Source of the DNA: Typha latifolia
Taxonomy: Eukaryota > Streptophyta > Magnoliopsida > Poales > Typhaceae
DNA length: 64,000 nucleotides
Direction of reading: 5' to 3'
Assembly: GCA_019914945.1 (NCBI GenBank)
Contig: CM034105.1
Span: forward strand, 2,790,001 to 2,854,000
In this document: one piece after another, positions 42,401-56,800 of the stretch
Position numbering within the stretch: position 1 is the first letter of the stretch
Layout of the letters: each line of letters begins with the position of its first letter
Notes under the pieces: generated by a model
Told to the model about the DNA's origin: nothing
The model's database searches: none
Seen by the model: the letters and a program-made list of their open reading frames with translations, nothing else
Program-made: the position numbers and the translations under genes

Positions 42401-45400
42401 TAAAACAAATCAACTAAGCAAGTTGAGTAGTCCAGACTCTAGAATTAAATATTCAACCGCTTAACAGTGACTTCTTTGGACAATGAGAATGGTGTATTTG
42501 ACTTGTCTATGACAAGGTTTGCACTGTATTGGATATTTTTGTATGGCTTCTTCTAATTAAGGATAATAAGTTTTCACTGCTTTGTGATTTTTCAGTGATA
42601 AGTGAATGCTTATCTATTTCTTACTATCATCTAAGTGGAAAGCAACCCTATAAGCATGGTAACTCAATACTCTAGTTGTTCATACTAGATGATACTCGTC
42701 GGATACTCTAGTATGCGCTGGATACTTCCTTTACACATATGGACATATAAAAGTAGAATATGATACTTTGTCGAGCCCTACAAAAACTGGTCAGATTTAA
42801 AGAGACCACTGCCTTTCCATTCCAGTTAGACTAGGAATGTTCTATTTGTGATGAGTGTTAATAGAATTTTCATGGAGCACACTAATATATAGGGTGCGCT
42901 AAATTGATTTCATTCTATAATGTTCTATAGAGTTTGCTTGTTTTGCTTCTTAATAATTTGTCATATTAGGGCTTAGGAGTAGTTTGTTATCAATTTTAAT
43001 TTTCCATAACAAATAAATTGGACATGTGCTTGGTTATATATATGTTAGAACAACAATTAATTAAGTACGTAAAGTAGAAGTGCATGCTCACACACAGCAG
43101 TACCAACAGATATCGTTCATATCCGTATAGCATAACCATGACTTTCAGTAAGCTATTCTAGTGTATCTATGACTCTGTACTCTGTTGAGATTTAGAACTT
43201 TACATGTTAAAATGCTACCTTTGGATGATTGAACTGACAAGCCTTTTTTTTACTTGTTCTTTTCCATTTCGCTTCAAGCTGTTTCGGCTTTTCTGACATC
43301 AAGCTGTTTCGGCTTTTCATTTTGGTGAAACGAAGATAGTTTTTTTAAAAGAAAGTTAAAAACCTGGTGATAATTCTGTTTGTTTCGTTAATTTTCACAT
43401 CATTGCTTGTGCAGATGATCCTATTTCAAAGCGATTACAGTTGACATCTAATATTCCTCTGGAAAGTGAACCTGTTGTGAGTTCAGGTGGTTCACCACAG
43501 TCTGTGCTAAAGGTAAGGAAGGATACTGCAAAAGCAATCTGGAATTAGTTAGAAATATACATTGTGAACGTCTGCGCTATTGTTGGTTTAGTGTGGATTC
43601 TACCAAAAAGAAAGATGAAAGCAACATATGCAGACTGCATAATATAATATGGTCTAACAAAAGTTTGCCTCTCTTGCAGGAAGATCAACCTGAGGAGTCT
43701 TCAATTATAGAGTTACAAAAAAGATTGGGGATTTCAATTTCTTATACTAAATCTCAGGTAAATCTTGTCGATGAAATGGATGACAAGGAACTTCTGGAGT
43801 TGTCATCGAGGTTTGCTGGAGAATCTTTACCTACTGGGGACCAAATCACATGCATTCAGGTATTTCTTGGTTCTTTACAATTCAACATTCTTGTATTACT
43901 CATAGTTTGCAATTTCTATATTTTTGATGAAGCACAGGCACTTCGTGACCACTGGAAAAAATCTCCAGCAAGTTCAGTACAGCTCCAAGAGCTAGGCCCA
44001 TTGTTCCGAGATTATCAGCGTCTAATAATTCATCGCCTGTAAGCTCTACTTCTGCTGTATTTTCATAACCATGGTGTGTTCTCTTCTTTTTGAAATACTG
44101 TCACAAATGTTATTTGTGGAAACTTTAGTATGAAACAGAGAGATTGACTACTTCCAACTTTATGCAGTTTCCCAGTAGGTAATTTAACATTAACTTGAAG
44201 GTTCTTTTAAAACTGGCCTAGCTTTCATCATGATAGTGAAGCCTTCCATAGGGATTATATTTTTTATTTTCGAAATCAGAACAACGATTGTAGTACATTA
44301 GCAAATTCATTTTTTTTGCATAATGGTTTGAGTTCACAAACTAAATCTGCTGGACTTACATTGTTACATGAAATGATTGCATAGGCTTATCATTTTTTTT
44401 AAATGTGGAAATTAGATGTTCTTCCTAAAGTCATGCCAATCTGATAATTTGGAAATTATATGTTCTACCTAAAGTCATATCGATCTGATACATTCATATT
44501 TTTCTCCACTGGGATTGTACGACTGTTGGATTGCATTCGTTTCAAAAGGAAATTGGTCTAATATTATCTTACTTGTTCATGATCTCTTCTCTAGCCTGAA
44601 ATCTGAATTTTTTTTCTCCTACTATTTGTCCTGATGTATGTTAAAAAAAGTTGCCTCTTTACTCATTTGAAATAGTTTTCTTCTCATAGATCTTGGTCAT
44701 GATATTTTTTCAGATTTTTTTTTTTCAACAGAGGAAGTTCTATCTCTAATTCACCATCTACACCACCCATTCACCTTGAACAGGAGGTTCACCGTTTTTT
44801 CCATTTGAAAAGTGCTTCCCAGGTATGTATACTATTAAGCTGGTACTACCATTTTCTTTCACTTCTCACGCCAGTTGCGTTTGCTAAGTGATATTAGCAT
44901 TTACAAGACAGATAAAAAGCATGCTATCACCACATATTCAGACCATGACCTCTTTTCTCATTAGTAGCAATATCACTTATATGGCGATATGTTCTACAAG
45001 TTTTTTTTAGATAATACAGGAGGCTGTAAACCGCTTGCACTTCTGCATTCATCTTTCTAGTTAACTCGATTGACTACCATACTTTTATGCCCTTATAATT
45101 TGTAGTAGTCAGATGCTACTTTTTTCTGGTACTAGTAAGTAATCTTGTTCAAGCTCAGACCACTCTTCAAAGGTTTGATTTAACGCAATGGCAGATTTCA
45201 CACAATCAATCTTAGTGGCATTGCTCCATCTAGTTAGGTCAACAGTACGTATCAAATTATCAATAGACACTGAGGGTATATTCTTTTAAATATTTTCTAC
45301 TAGTCTGTCTTATACAGCATCTGGTTATTTATATTTCTGTTATATCTTGTGCTTGATTATTACATTTATGTAGGTTTTGCTTTTATATAGAGCTGAATAG

Positions 45401-45732
45401 TTGAAATTTGTTCCTTTATCCATTCCCACATAGTTGTCAAGAAGGTGGTATTATTTGATATTTCTGCTACTGCAATTCCGTAAGACTGTTCTTTTCCATT
45501 GATGTCTGGCTTTATGTATTAAATGACATGCCTCTCATGTAAACTTGGGTCATGTGCTCTGCACAGGCCCTTGTTATATTCCAGTGACTATAATTGAATG
45601 AAGTAACATATTATATGACTGATAGCCAGAGAGTAATGTTTGTTCCCTTTGCTCTGTGATGAACTTTCTCAGTTGCGTATGGATGACATTCCAAACTTGC
45701 TGAATGAGTACAAAAAGCTAATCTCAAATTGA
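36443..45732 (+). CDS. Kelch-repeat (galactose oxidase-like beta-propeller) protein (500 aa)
   Basis: Sixteen exons: 36443-36501, 36572-36669, 37150-37288, 37379-37407, 37908-38004, 38091-38146, 38257-38364, 38893-38949, 41085-41176, 41255-41339, 42075-42227, 43415-43512, 43680-43859, 43938-44038, 44732-44822, 45673-45732; total 1503 nt. Six kelch blades occupy residues ~20-325, each with the double Gly and a Trp/Tyr pair: [116 protein letters not shown]. The ~175-residue tail is helical and acidic, ending [12 protein letters not shown]. Arabidopsis has proteins of this layout annotated only as kelch-repeat superfamily members; the partner is unknown. Intron 8 (38950-41084) is enlarged by two transposons. 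Confidence 0.93.
39231..39903. mobile_element. hAT-like non-autonomous element 1 in kelch intron 8
   Basis: A 673-bp segment bounded by TAAGGGTGAAAATGGG on the left and CCGTTTTCACCCCTA on the right, which are inverted repeats of each other. The flanking octamers TATGTATG (39223-39230) and TTTGTATG (39904-39911) differ at one base and look like the target duplication. An internal 56-bp tandem pair lies at 39454-39565. The related segment at 59741-60464 lacks this element. No transposase frame is present. Confidence 0.85.
40146..40847. mobile_element. hAT-like non-autonomous element 2 in kelch intron 8, CT-rich core
   Basis: A 702-bp segment flanked by a perfect 8-bp duplication, GTAAATAG (40138-40145 and 40848-40855). 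Its ends, CAAGGTTTCAAG and the inverse of CTAGGAACCATG, are imperfect inverted repeats. Next to the ends are repeated phrases around atcggccgat on both sides. The middle (about 40370-40745) is a long pyrimidine tract of CT microsatellite type that gives rise to spurious low-complexity frames. The corresponding site at about 60030 is empty. Confidence 0.85.
41818..42006. repeat. Imperfect ~93-bp tandem duplication in kelch intron 10
   Basis: Two diverged copies, about 41818-41903 and 41911-42006, share gatttatttgctt/ttatttatttgctt, then gaagtgatatttcat, and end in gaatagcttgtgaa. It is intronic only. Confidence 0.7.
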
Positions 45733-47868
45733 GGAGAGGACCACATGATTTTTGATTCTGAAGGTCACCTCAAGGTTGGTTTACCTTGGCTGAATGATTT
45801 TTCAGGTAAAGAATTTAATTCATCTTCATATTGTTCAATGATAATTTATCCTCTGTATGTAAATTGAACACGTATCGGTTAAAAAAAACCTTCTGTGGAC
45901 TCCATGGGGAACTCTGGGCTGAGCGGTGGAAATATCAGTATCACTTCCACGTAATACCATTTCTGTATTTTGTTAGATTCATTCTAACGATATTTCTGGA
46001 TTGACAGTTGGTTCAAGAAAAGTCCAAAAGCTACTAGCATGTAAAATTAGCACAAAGAGAAGTAATTGGAGGTGCATAGGTAGATTGTAGATTAACCTTG
46101 GTGCTTTCCAAGTTGTAATCTGTTGGGCCTATTAAAGAATCCGTTGTATTTACTTCAACAAGAGCAGATGGCCCACAACAATGTATGCACAACGGCTGAA
46201 AAGTCTGGACCAATGAAGCTATAGACATTACTCCAGGTGTCTGTAGAACAATATGGTGTTTTCCGATTGACTAAAGTTTGGCAGTTGGTTCAGCGGTAAT
46301 GTTGACTATAAATGTTTATGTTAGCTTATTTGAAGCTTGGATGGCTGTCAGCACCTGCCGTGCCGAGTGCTGACGTTGTGACTTGCGAGGTGTCGACAGC
46401 GCCCTCGAAAACCAACTGGGACGGGCTTCAAAATGGCTGCAAGGACGTTGGATGACTGAGGCGGTCGAAGAAAGGTAGGGCGTCGATTTGCCCCTTCACT
46501 TGAAGAAGAAAATCTATTTCGAACGGATTGTGAGTAAATTACTCATGATCCGCTTTGAGCATATCGCTATAAGTGGGATCTGCTTAGATGGATTTAACTA
46601 ATTTAAGTTCGATCCAGCGGATTTTTTTATAAAATCACTGAAGCGGGTTTTAATAGACAATCCTTTCAGCATCTTTCTTCTCGGATAGAAGAGCAGCTCT
46701 TAGGGTACGTTGTACACGAAGAGGCAGAAAATCTCGACAGTGGCGATGGCGCGGAACTATTAAGGTGTGTAATAAGTTTCTTCCTCCCTTTTTTTGTTAA
46801 AAAAATAATAATTATATTTATCCTTTCTCATCGTCGTCTGCGGTGTCAGCCTGCGCGCTTACATCACGCCCATCCTTGATTTGAGGTTATCATTTGCTAG
46901 TTTTGTGGTCTACACTTAGAGAGGAGTATCGATCAGTCTCTTTTTATTTTATTTATTCTCTCTTGATACGGGTTTGACTTAATGCTGCAGCATTTTCTTC
47001 TTACCCAGAAAAGTCCGTAGATATAAATTTCATTCAATACTTAAAAATGGCCTGATACATTAATATAAATGGATAGAAATACATGAGGAAGTTTAAATAC
47101 ATAGACGCGAAGACCTAAGATTTAGGAAAAGATCCCGATCAAAACATACCATGAAAATAAACAAAAACACTGAATAATAAAAGGTCTAACATCCTCTGTC
47201 GTCGGCGATGGGGAAGGGAGGAGTGAGGAAGGGAAGAGGCCGCGTGCACATGGTGGGGTAGCTGCAGTAGGCGGCAAAATGGAAGTTGCGTCGGCGGCGA
47301 CGCTGGCGCGACTGCGGTCAGCGCCTAGGAGGGAGCGGCGAGGAGGAGTGACTGCAGTCAACAGCGAGGCGGACAGCGAGGGAACCCCGGCGGGCGGACA
47401 ATGGCAACGAGGGAGGCGGCAGACAACGGGGGACGGTCTACATTAACGGCGAAGAAAAGATATAAAAAAACATGACAGACATAGAGAGATGGAAGATACA
47501 GGCGAGGAAAAGGACGACGGCGGCGAACGAGGGAACTGCGGCTGCAGGCGGCAAGGGAGGGAACGACGACGACGAGGTAGAGGACGGCGACAGCGAGAGA
47601 GAGACGGATGAAGCCGAAAAGGGCAAAGAAAAAAAAGAGAAGAGAGTGAAGTTTAGAAGGAAGAGAGGAGGGGAAAGGGAAGAGAAAAGGAGAAGGAGAA
47701 GGTCTCTCCTCTTCCTTAGCCACTCGACTGGGAGAGGGAAGGGAAGAATCTCGCCGCCGCCGGCAAGGAGAAAGCCAGAGAGAGAGAGAGAGAGAGAGGC
47801 TACCCAAACCTTAGCAGAGCCAAGGCCGCCGGAGGGCGTCGAATACTACTTATCTTCCACAATTTCTC
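45733..47868. other. Intergenic between convergent kelch and ABCG genes, with a GC-rich block
   Basis: The kelch 3' UTR and flank run to about 46300. From about 46330 to 47850 the composition changes: first a moderately GC-rich stretch (ctgtcagcacctgccgtgcc), then 47190-47850, which is strongly purine-rich and GC-rich on the plus strand with GAG and CGGCG repeats. Frames through it are low-complexity and not protein-like. The block reaches within ~30 bases of the ABCG stop codon, where the second ABCG copy has unrelated sequence. It may be an inserted, decayed element; no ends were identified. Confidence 0.5.
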
Positions 47869-50800
47869 CTATCGTTTCTGGAAGTTCAAATACTTGATAG
47901 CATAGGCAAAGGTAAAGAAGAAGACGAGGACGAAGGCTAGGTGAACTAGAACCACGTAATTGAGTAAGCCACGATCAAAACCTAGGTTTTGACTAAGGAA
48001 CTCTTTTACTGTTAAACTAGGTGCACCAGGAATAGTGACAAGGTTCTCCAAGTCCGCTAGTTGGGATGCTATAATCCCATATATACTCCAAGCAACAGGA
48101 TCTAACCAATAGTACCACCTCCACCATATTGGAATATCCTGGAATTTAAAAAAAAATGATTGTGTTAGCCCTCAAGAGTTAGAAAGAAGGGTAAACCCAG
48201 GTACTTATGTGTTAATTGCATACTGGTCTTGTGATGAGGAATCCTGAGAACAAGTTCCAGATTGTGTAGAAAAAGGAGGACACCACGCCAGCAATATGAT
48301 AGTTGGGAGTCAATGCTACTGCCATCATACCATACATAGTGAAGTAGGTAAAGCACAAGAACATGAAGTAGAGGAAATAGAAGAACTTGCCCACTCGCCA
48401 ACTGAAGCCGATCAGAGAGAAAAGGAGCAGGCTATAAACCAATGTCTGAATAGCAATGTAGATGATCTCAACGCTGACCTGCAAATACAAGAATCTATTT
48501 TGTTACCTGGCTCTGGCAAAGAGATTGAAAAACTTTCATATCAAATGGAATATGTCTAAGTGAAATATAAATCCTAAACCATGTCCATTGGGCCCTTTTC
48601 TAGACAACGATCTCAATATTGTTTTGAATTAGATTATTTTTTATAGCAGGTTGCAACTAGACATGTTTTTAACCGGCTGTTACTGCAGGATCTACAGAGT
48701 TTACTGAATACCAAACATGAGCACCTGTAGATGTACTCACTTTTACCAAAAACATCTCTCTCCAGCCGCTTAAAACATTGGAAAACTATCAGAATATACA
48801 TAAATTGTTGTGCTATTTCTTTTTGATTTTGCTTTCTCGTATTTCCTCTAACTCTATAACACTAGGTAGTTGTTGCATCAAATTATCTTCCAGTAAAATA
48901 ATTACACTTAAATGAAGAACAATGACACAGTGGATATACATATAACCATAATTAGCACTCGATCTTGTACTATTGCTAGCATATTTTATGCAACGAGAAC
49001 TTCCAACTAAGACATGGCAAAATAGAAACTCTTGATCAATGAAGGTTGAACAGTTAAAGTACAATAAATCATATACTTTGCAGATTCACAAAGGTCCTGT
49101 GAAACATCTATAATAGACTAATATAAGTAAAAGAAACTAGCTAAACTAACAACGACCAGTTCGTATATATATATGCAGCTCACTTATACAAATGGATGAG
49201 TTGCGGATTTACTTGAGCAAACGCATAGGCTAATGGAGAGTACATCCCAGCTGCTTTTTCACGGTAGAAGACTGTCCTCTCAAATTCCACAACAGGCTGG
49301 ACTGTAAGGGCATTTGAGCATCCCAGGAAGAAAACAGAAGAATAAATTGCTCCAAGTAGGTTAAGCAGGTCCTGTTGCGTGCTTCTGTTTATGAAGCAAA
49401 GAAAATTTAAGCATTACTAGATAAGCATTCTGGTGTTCTGCAAGTCTCTTCATTTGGAGATTTTAACTTTATTTGCTACTTATTCTCTTTCAGATTACGG
49501 TGGTGTTGCATTATATAAAGTTGTTTGTTCAATTGTTTCAATATAATACTTTTGGCTAGCTATACTGATGAAGATGAAATAGACAGTCACAACGTACGTC
49601 TTTTCTGCCTTCCTCCAAAACATGGTCCCAAACAGAATACCGATGACGATGGTCATGCAGAACCGGACAGCATTATATTGTGGGTTCCTCCAATAAGACC
49701 AGTGCTGTTTCCAGAAGTTAGCAGTATACTGAGTAGTGAAGCTCTGGGAATATTTGGTAGGAAATGAAATATCCTTAGAGCCTGGCGCAGGAATGCTGAA
49801 CTCCTTAATGAGGTCCTGATTTGTCCTGAGCAGCATTTGAGAGAAAAACAGAAGTTTAAATGACGCCAGTACAAATTTGTTTCGGAAAATTTAGCATATT
49901 CACTTACTGGTAAAGAGGAGAATGAGCATAAACTTCAGCAAAATCCAGGTTCAAGCTAGCCTCAACTGAAGAGGAGGTTATCTCCAGCATCCATGTTGCA
50001 GGGTTATAACCTTCAGTTATTTTTGGAACGCCAGGAATTTCCTATTGAACAAGTGTCTTGGTGAGTTGCAAATAGATCAACTTAAGCTTTCGTATTAGGA
50101 AAATATTAAATCAACTGAGGCAACTGCCAGATGCTGCTGCTGCTGCTCTCTCTCTCTCTCTCTCTGCTAGGATGCTGCTGTAAGCTGTGAAAGGAGTTCG
50201 CAGAAATGCTTAAAGTCTTAAACTGGAATGTGACAGATGTGTCACTACCAGAGCAGGGAAGCAAGCATAACAATAGGAGACAAAAGTAGGAGAGAAAATG
50301 TGAGGCCTACTGCTGATACAAAGATGCTTCTAAAAACCTACTTTACAAGTAGGTTGAGAGAAGCAAAGAAGTAACTTCTCTACCTTAAACCCAGCATAGA
50401 TAGGCGAGGAAGTGACTCCCAATTAATCTTGAATGTGAAGTTATTAGGTGATGTTTTAGTTAGGATAAAACCCAAACCCAGTTTGTGGCTTTGTGCTACC
50501 CTTGTAGATGGAGCCACTTACTTTCCATAGATTCAGGTATAACTTATTTAAAAAACGTTATAATTCAGTAATATGAAAATAAATCTATAATTAAATTCAT
50601 TAGCATAGCTATAAGCAATAATAGAACAAACTGAACATTAAGGAAATTAGGTCCTGCTTTTCCTCTCCACAAACTTCCACAGTAACAAAATATGTGGAGA
50701 AAACAAGGAATTCTGATTACCAAAACTGCACTACGTGTTTTGACACAGAATAAGGTTAAATTCCTCGATTGTCATTGTCATTAATGCGTGTAGGGATATA

Positions 50801-53800
50801 AAACTCACCTCAAAATATTCTATAAGTTTGTGAGATTGGCGGCCAAGGGCTCCAGCATATATGACTTGTCCCCCCTTCTTCATCAAGAGTAGCTGGATGC
50901 AGGATGGTGTTATGCTACAGAAGAACAGTATCTAGTCGAATATGATTATACTAGAAGTCAAGTTTAGGAGCAAGACCTCATCAAAAGATTCAAAAATATC
51001 AATACTTGGTTGATGGATAGTGCACACTACAGTCCGTCCGGTATTCACAGTATTCCTCACTGTCCGCATAATAATAGCTGCAGATCTAGCATCAAGGCCA
51101 GATGTTGGCTCATCCATGAAGATAATTGATGGATTTGCTACCAGTTCTACAGCAATTGTAAGCCTCTTTCTCCGCTCAGATGACAAACCATCAACGCCCG
51201 GACGACCAACCAGAGCATCTCTCAGTGCATTGAGCTCAACCAACTCCATAACCTCCTTAACAAACATCTGTAGCATGCGAAAGAAACTTCACTTTGATCA
51301 GATAAAGAATAAGGGTGATAGATAGATTCCAAGTGCTTTTAGCATTCCTTGACATAGCAAATATCCAAATAAAAACATTTTCTCAAAAAACCATCCAAAT
51401 TTAAGCATAATTAGAACCTAGGATTAATTACTGGGTCCAATATGAATAGAGAGAGGACTCAAGTAAAAACATTAAGAAAGCAAAGGTAAGATGTCTAGAA
51501 AAAGAAAGTTGCATGCCTCATACTAAAACAGAAAGATATTATTCTCTCTATAAATTGCTTGAGAATGAAAATATATCTACAATGGGGCTGACGTTATAGT
51601 ACATAATGAAGGAACGAAGTGGGCAAGAGCTACATCACGGATCTAGTCGATGTGATAGGCAAAAATAAAAACATTCTAATAGGCACCTAGTTCATGGCGT
51701 ACCAAATTAATTCACCAAACAAGATCGCCAGCAATGTTACAGTATCATTTACAAAGTGAAGCACGGATTGCCAAATCCACAGGTCATACACAAACAGTCA
51801 AGGAAGAAATAGTTAAGTACTATCACAGGAAAAGGGTGACTCAGCAAGACATTGCATGATTTTACCAGTCTTGACTGGTGAAGCTTTTATACCACTTATC
51901 AGGACCTAGTCATAATGATGATGATATTTGTAAACAATAATTTAGCTAGTCCTACCTATGGATCATGTAGAGAATTGTAACACACACCTTGAAAGTTTAA
52001 GTTGACACAATTAGAAAGGCAATCTTAGGGAGAAAACTAGAATAAACATGGTCCAGAAAATAACCAAAGATGACAATTTTTTCAACATTGAGGTTATGGA
52101 CTGAATCATGTGATAAGAACAGAAAAGAAATAGTGCTTCAGTGATCTGTTCTCAATCGGTTGTTCTAGATAATTTGTAAGTTTAATAGCACAAGGGAAGA
52201 AATCTAGGATTAATCACAACCTTTCTTGTTTTCTCGTCTATCTCTGTGGCGAGACGCAACCAGGCTGAATACACAAGAGATTCATGAACAGTAAGATTTG
52301 GAGAATGAATATCATTCTGTTCACAGTAACCACTAACACGAGCAAATGTTTCCTGCCTTTTAGGATAACCAGAAATCCAAATATCTCCTTCAATATATCC
52401 ACCGGTCTTCCTTCCAGCCAGTACATCCATTAATGTAGTTTTTCCAGCTCCACTGACGCCAACTAATGCTGTAAGAACACCTGGTCTGAAAGCACCACTG
52501 ACTTCAGAGAGTAGTTGCAGACGATTTTGCTCTATTCCTTGGCTCTTCATTTTCTGAAAAAAGAATAGGATAGTATTATTCAGCATAAACATTTTTCTTC
52601 ATGATGAAAACCTGGATAGGTGAAAAATTGAGCATGTAAGCAGAAAAAACCTCCTTGTTTTCGTTCATATAGTAAAGCAAATTACTTTGAGTTGAAGGGT
52701 TTCATCTTGAAAAGGAAGTAAGGGTTAAATAAGAATGAAAATCAACATGACATTGATCTTACTAAACTCGCATTCTATTTTTGGAAAACCAAATAGTAAA
52801 TGTGAAGATAAACCGGTCATATGAGGTTATTTAGAATTTCTGAAGAAAGAACAGATATGCACAATACTGAACATAGACAGCTAGAAAGCAACAAATGGAG
52901 ATTAGTCAAAGGACTTTAATGATCTAATGCTTTAGGTAAATTATTTCTCTTCATTCTTTTGTAACACTGGAAGTGCGGAAAAGAGAGTTTTTCCTATTAA
53001 AAAGGGCTGATCTGTTAAAATGTTAATCAGGTCTATTTAATAAAATGAATAATCTATAGCCACATCAAACCTAGACATTCCAAGAACCAAGTAATATCTG
53101 ACAAAGAACTGTTGATCCTATTTATTAGCATTGAGCCACACTAGACTGCAGATTTAAAGTTACAATCCTCAATCACACGGTAGCCTATTTTGTGATACAG
53201 GTAAGAAGTGTATCAGAATATAAGACAAGAAATTCCAGATCAAAATGTCCACCAATTGGCACTTTAATTTTCTTATGCAAATTCAGAAACTTCTCACTTT
53301 TCCACACTTTATTTCCACTAGCTATAGAAAGTTGAAAACACTGGAGATTATATTTCCCGAATGACATAACTAACCGCAGGCATATCGACATAGTAATTCA
53401 CATGATTGAAAGCAAGAGAAAGTGGCTGGAATGGCAAAACCATTCCTCTTGTAGTTGCACCATTTTTGCTCACATCTACATCAGTATTGTTTCTTCCCAC
53501 AGCCCCAGCTACACCTGCAACTGAGAAAATAAGTAGTAGTTGAATGTAGTATTCACAATTGGGAATAACAATGATAGAAATGATCAGTTTGAAACCCTAA
53601 ATATCCTGCAAAGATTGACAGCTAAAGAAAAAATGACTCTTCAATGGAACAACCAGGTCAGCGACCGATCTAGTTAGATATTTAGCTCCAGAGACATATC
53701 GATCAAATACTGATACTAGCTCCAGCAACCAATCTAGTAACAAAAACTTCTTTCAGTGAGATCATTAAACATTTTATTTGAAGTGAGAATTCGTAATATT

Positions 53801-56800
53801 ATGGTTGAATGCTAATAGGTGCGAAATATGATACAAGCTAATTTTGACACAGAAAAGGAGTAAGTAAATACATAATCCAACCTGAAATAACCGGTGTACT
53901 AGATGCGGTACTTTTCTTTTTGTCTTCCTCGGCTACGGTAGTTTGTGCACTTTCAATAGCTATGAATGTAGAAAAATAGTTAATATCAGCACCTTACGCA
54001 GGCATCTGAAATATGGAATGAGAAAGAAAAGTTGACTTACGATTCAAGTATGTTAGTGCCATTATAAAAAGCACATTGAACAGAATCGAGAACCCCATGA
54101 GAGCTCCTATGGCAATCCAGTACCAGTATCCATCGACGAACAAGCCTCTAGATCTAAGAATTGCCTTTCCTACTGTTGGTGCATCAATTCTTTTGTCATA
54201 ATTTGGCTGCAGGAATATTAATAAAATGCATGTCAATTTAAGTATGTAGGTTATAATTGAGGGTGCAAATCTAACTGTCAAACTACCAATGTTTAAAATG
54301 GTAGAAGATAGAGAAAGTTCATTAGGAATGAAAAATATAGATTACTTCATTCTTCAACAGGGGGATATTTTACTATGGAAAAAATACGTTTCAACTTTCC
54401 GTAGGTTAAGCTTCTGAAATAATTTTTTATTGTACTTCACGTAAAATAGAAGTAGGTAACAAGAAAAGAAATTACCGCGCCCCATCTTGGATCAAGGAAC
54501 TCATTGATTGCTATGGCATTCTGGCCATACATCATAGGAGAAATCCAGTATGCCCATATCCACCATGGTTGAATGTCATCTGCTGGCACAAAGAAGTAAT
54601 GATGAAGCAGATAATAATAATTACTGTTTAGTGCTAAGGATATAACAGAAATTCAATTAAAAAAAAATGAGAAACTCAAAATAAAATGATCCTTAAGTAC
54701 ACAATAGAAAAGAGCATCATGCTTAAATGAGGATTTCACAAAAATAATATTACCTTTGGAGATAACAAATCCACTAAGGCAAAACACAACAAGTAGAAGA
54801 AATATTCCAATTGTATTGGATATAACCATTGTTCTTCCAACTGAACCAATTAAGCGAAACAGAGAAAGAGACATTTGATGAACAAAGAAGTATGCCAGTA
54901 ACTGACGAAAGAACCTACAAAGTTAGAAAAAAATATCAACATTTAAGATAACAAAACATAGCTTAATATCATTGTGGAAATCCATCTGATACATTGGCCA
55001 GTTAAAGACCATAATGACAAGAAATGAGAACTTACCGGCCTGCAGAAGGTGCAAAACCTATCACATAATAAGTAAGAATTATCCATATTCCAGATTCCAG
55101 GAGTGAAAGAGGAATCTTAAGGATCCAATATGACAATCCATAAGCCCAAGGAGGGAAAAACAATAAATCTCTTTGTTTGTAGAATACTGGGAGTTTCATC
55201 ACTGTCAATGAGAGCTCTGCAAGTCCGTTAAACATGACATTGAGTAAACTGAAAAATAATGCACCAAAGAACTTATTGCCATCAGGAATATTTCCACAGT
55301 GCATCTCTGTTCTGAAAAAAACAGTCATGCATATAAGTGACAGGATAGTTATTTGACTAGTCTTAAATATGTAGACAAATGAGTTGCGTTTCATCAGCAA
55401 CCACTCCCTTGATGTTGTTGCCTTGAGGAGTTCCCAGCTAGAAAGGCCATATTTCTCTGTTGTCAATGCAGCAGGATGGGCTTTGGATTTATCATATGGA
55501 ATTTTAAGATCTTCCATAAGCTGGCACCCTATGCGAAATGACTTGAAATATTGTGCAAACTCTCCGAGTGAGATATACCGGTAAGGTTGGTTCATATTGA
55601 CCCAATATTGCCCTTGATCCTTTTTAGAAATTACCTCTTGAAGAAAGTCTGCAACTCCTTTCCTTTCAGGACATCTGAAACCAACAGACTCGAAGAACTC
55701 AAGGATGATCTCACGGGGACCATGGTAAACTACTTGTCCCTCAGAAAATAGAATGACATCATCAAAAAGATTAAACGTCTCTGGGGAGGGCTGAAGAAGA
55801 GAGATCATCACTGTTCCATCCATGACATGAACCATCTGCCTTATGAACTTAACAATCTGAAAGGTGGTAGAACTGTCAAGTCCAGTTGATATTTCATCCA
55901 TGAATAATGCCCTTGCAGGTCCAGCCAACATTTCTCCTGCAATGACAAATTTCAGGGCTTACAATTAATATGATCGACAAGGATCATAAAGAAATAAGAC
56001 TCTATAAGTTTAGAGACAAGCTATGCCAAACATCACTAAAATAAACCTGAAATGGAGTTACAAACTTGAAGTCCAGGTTAAAGCGCCATGCTTATTCATA
56101 GGTCAAACTCATTCTTCTTGGATCATTTAACTTTGGCATTTTAGAAGAGCAATGACTTTACCAAGATAAAATAGGAAGTGGAATGACAATAGTTCAAATT
56201 AAGGTTATTTTGCACTAACAAATATATCAGACTTGCGTATCTGCAGAAACAAGAAACACCATGGAACAGTGGGCATTGAAATTGTGCTTTATGAATCAAG
56301 AAATTTTCACAAAAACAATGCACACATCCCTATCTTCCATAGAGAGATAGGACTTTATGGTCAGCCTAAATGCCTAGCATATTTTTCTACTAATTTCCTA
56401 AAGTATTCTCTCCTACAATGTGCGGACTCCAGACTACACAAATATCATACCAGTTGTCACACGCTTCTTTTCTCCCCCAGAGATTCCCCTCCTCATCACA
56501 TCACCCACTTGAATGTCTGCACAGATATCCAGACCAAGCATCTGTCCAATTTTTCAACTAATGAGATTTGTTAATCACCATTAAGAAAGAAAAAACTTCT
56601 ATATGCTCAGTGTCAAATCTGAACCTTGAGAATATAATCTGTCCCGATATTGGTTTTCTGCCCTTCCATTGCAGTTGCTTTCATGAAAGCATCAATTTCA
56701 GGATCTGGTTTAATGCCCGCATATCTCTCTCGTCTCAACAGTTCAGACAGCATCTCATATCTGTTACCCACTCCTAGACACCTTCCAGAGAAATCCAGGG

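Noticed and set aside
47122..47897. Four long frames on both strands between kelch and ABCG-A
   Set aside because: All are low-complexity products of GAG/CGG-rich sequence with no recognisable domain, and the strands give equally long frames.
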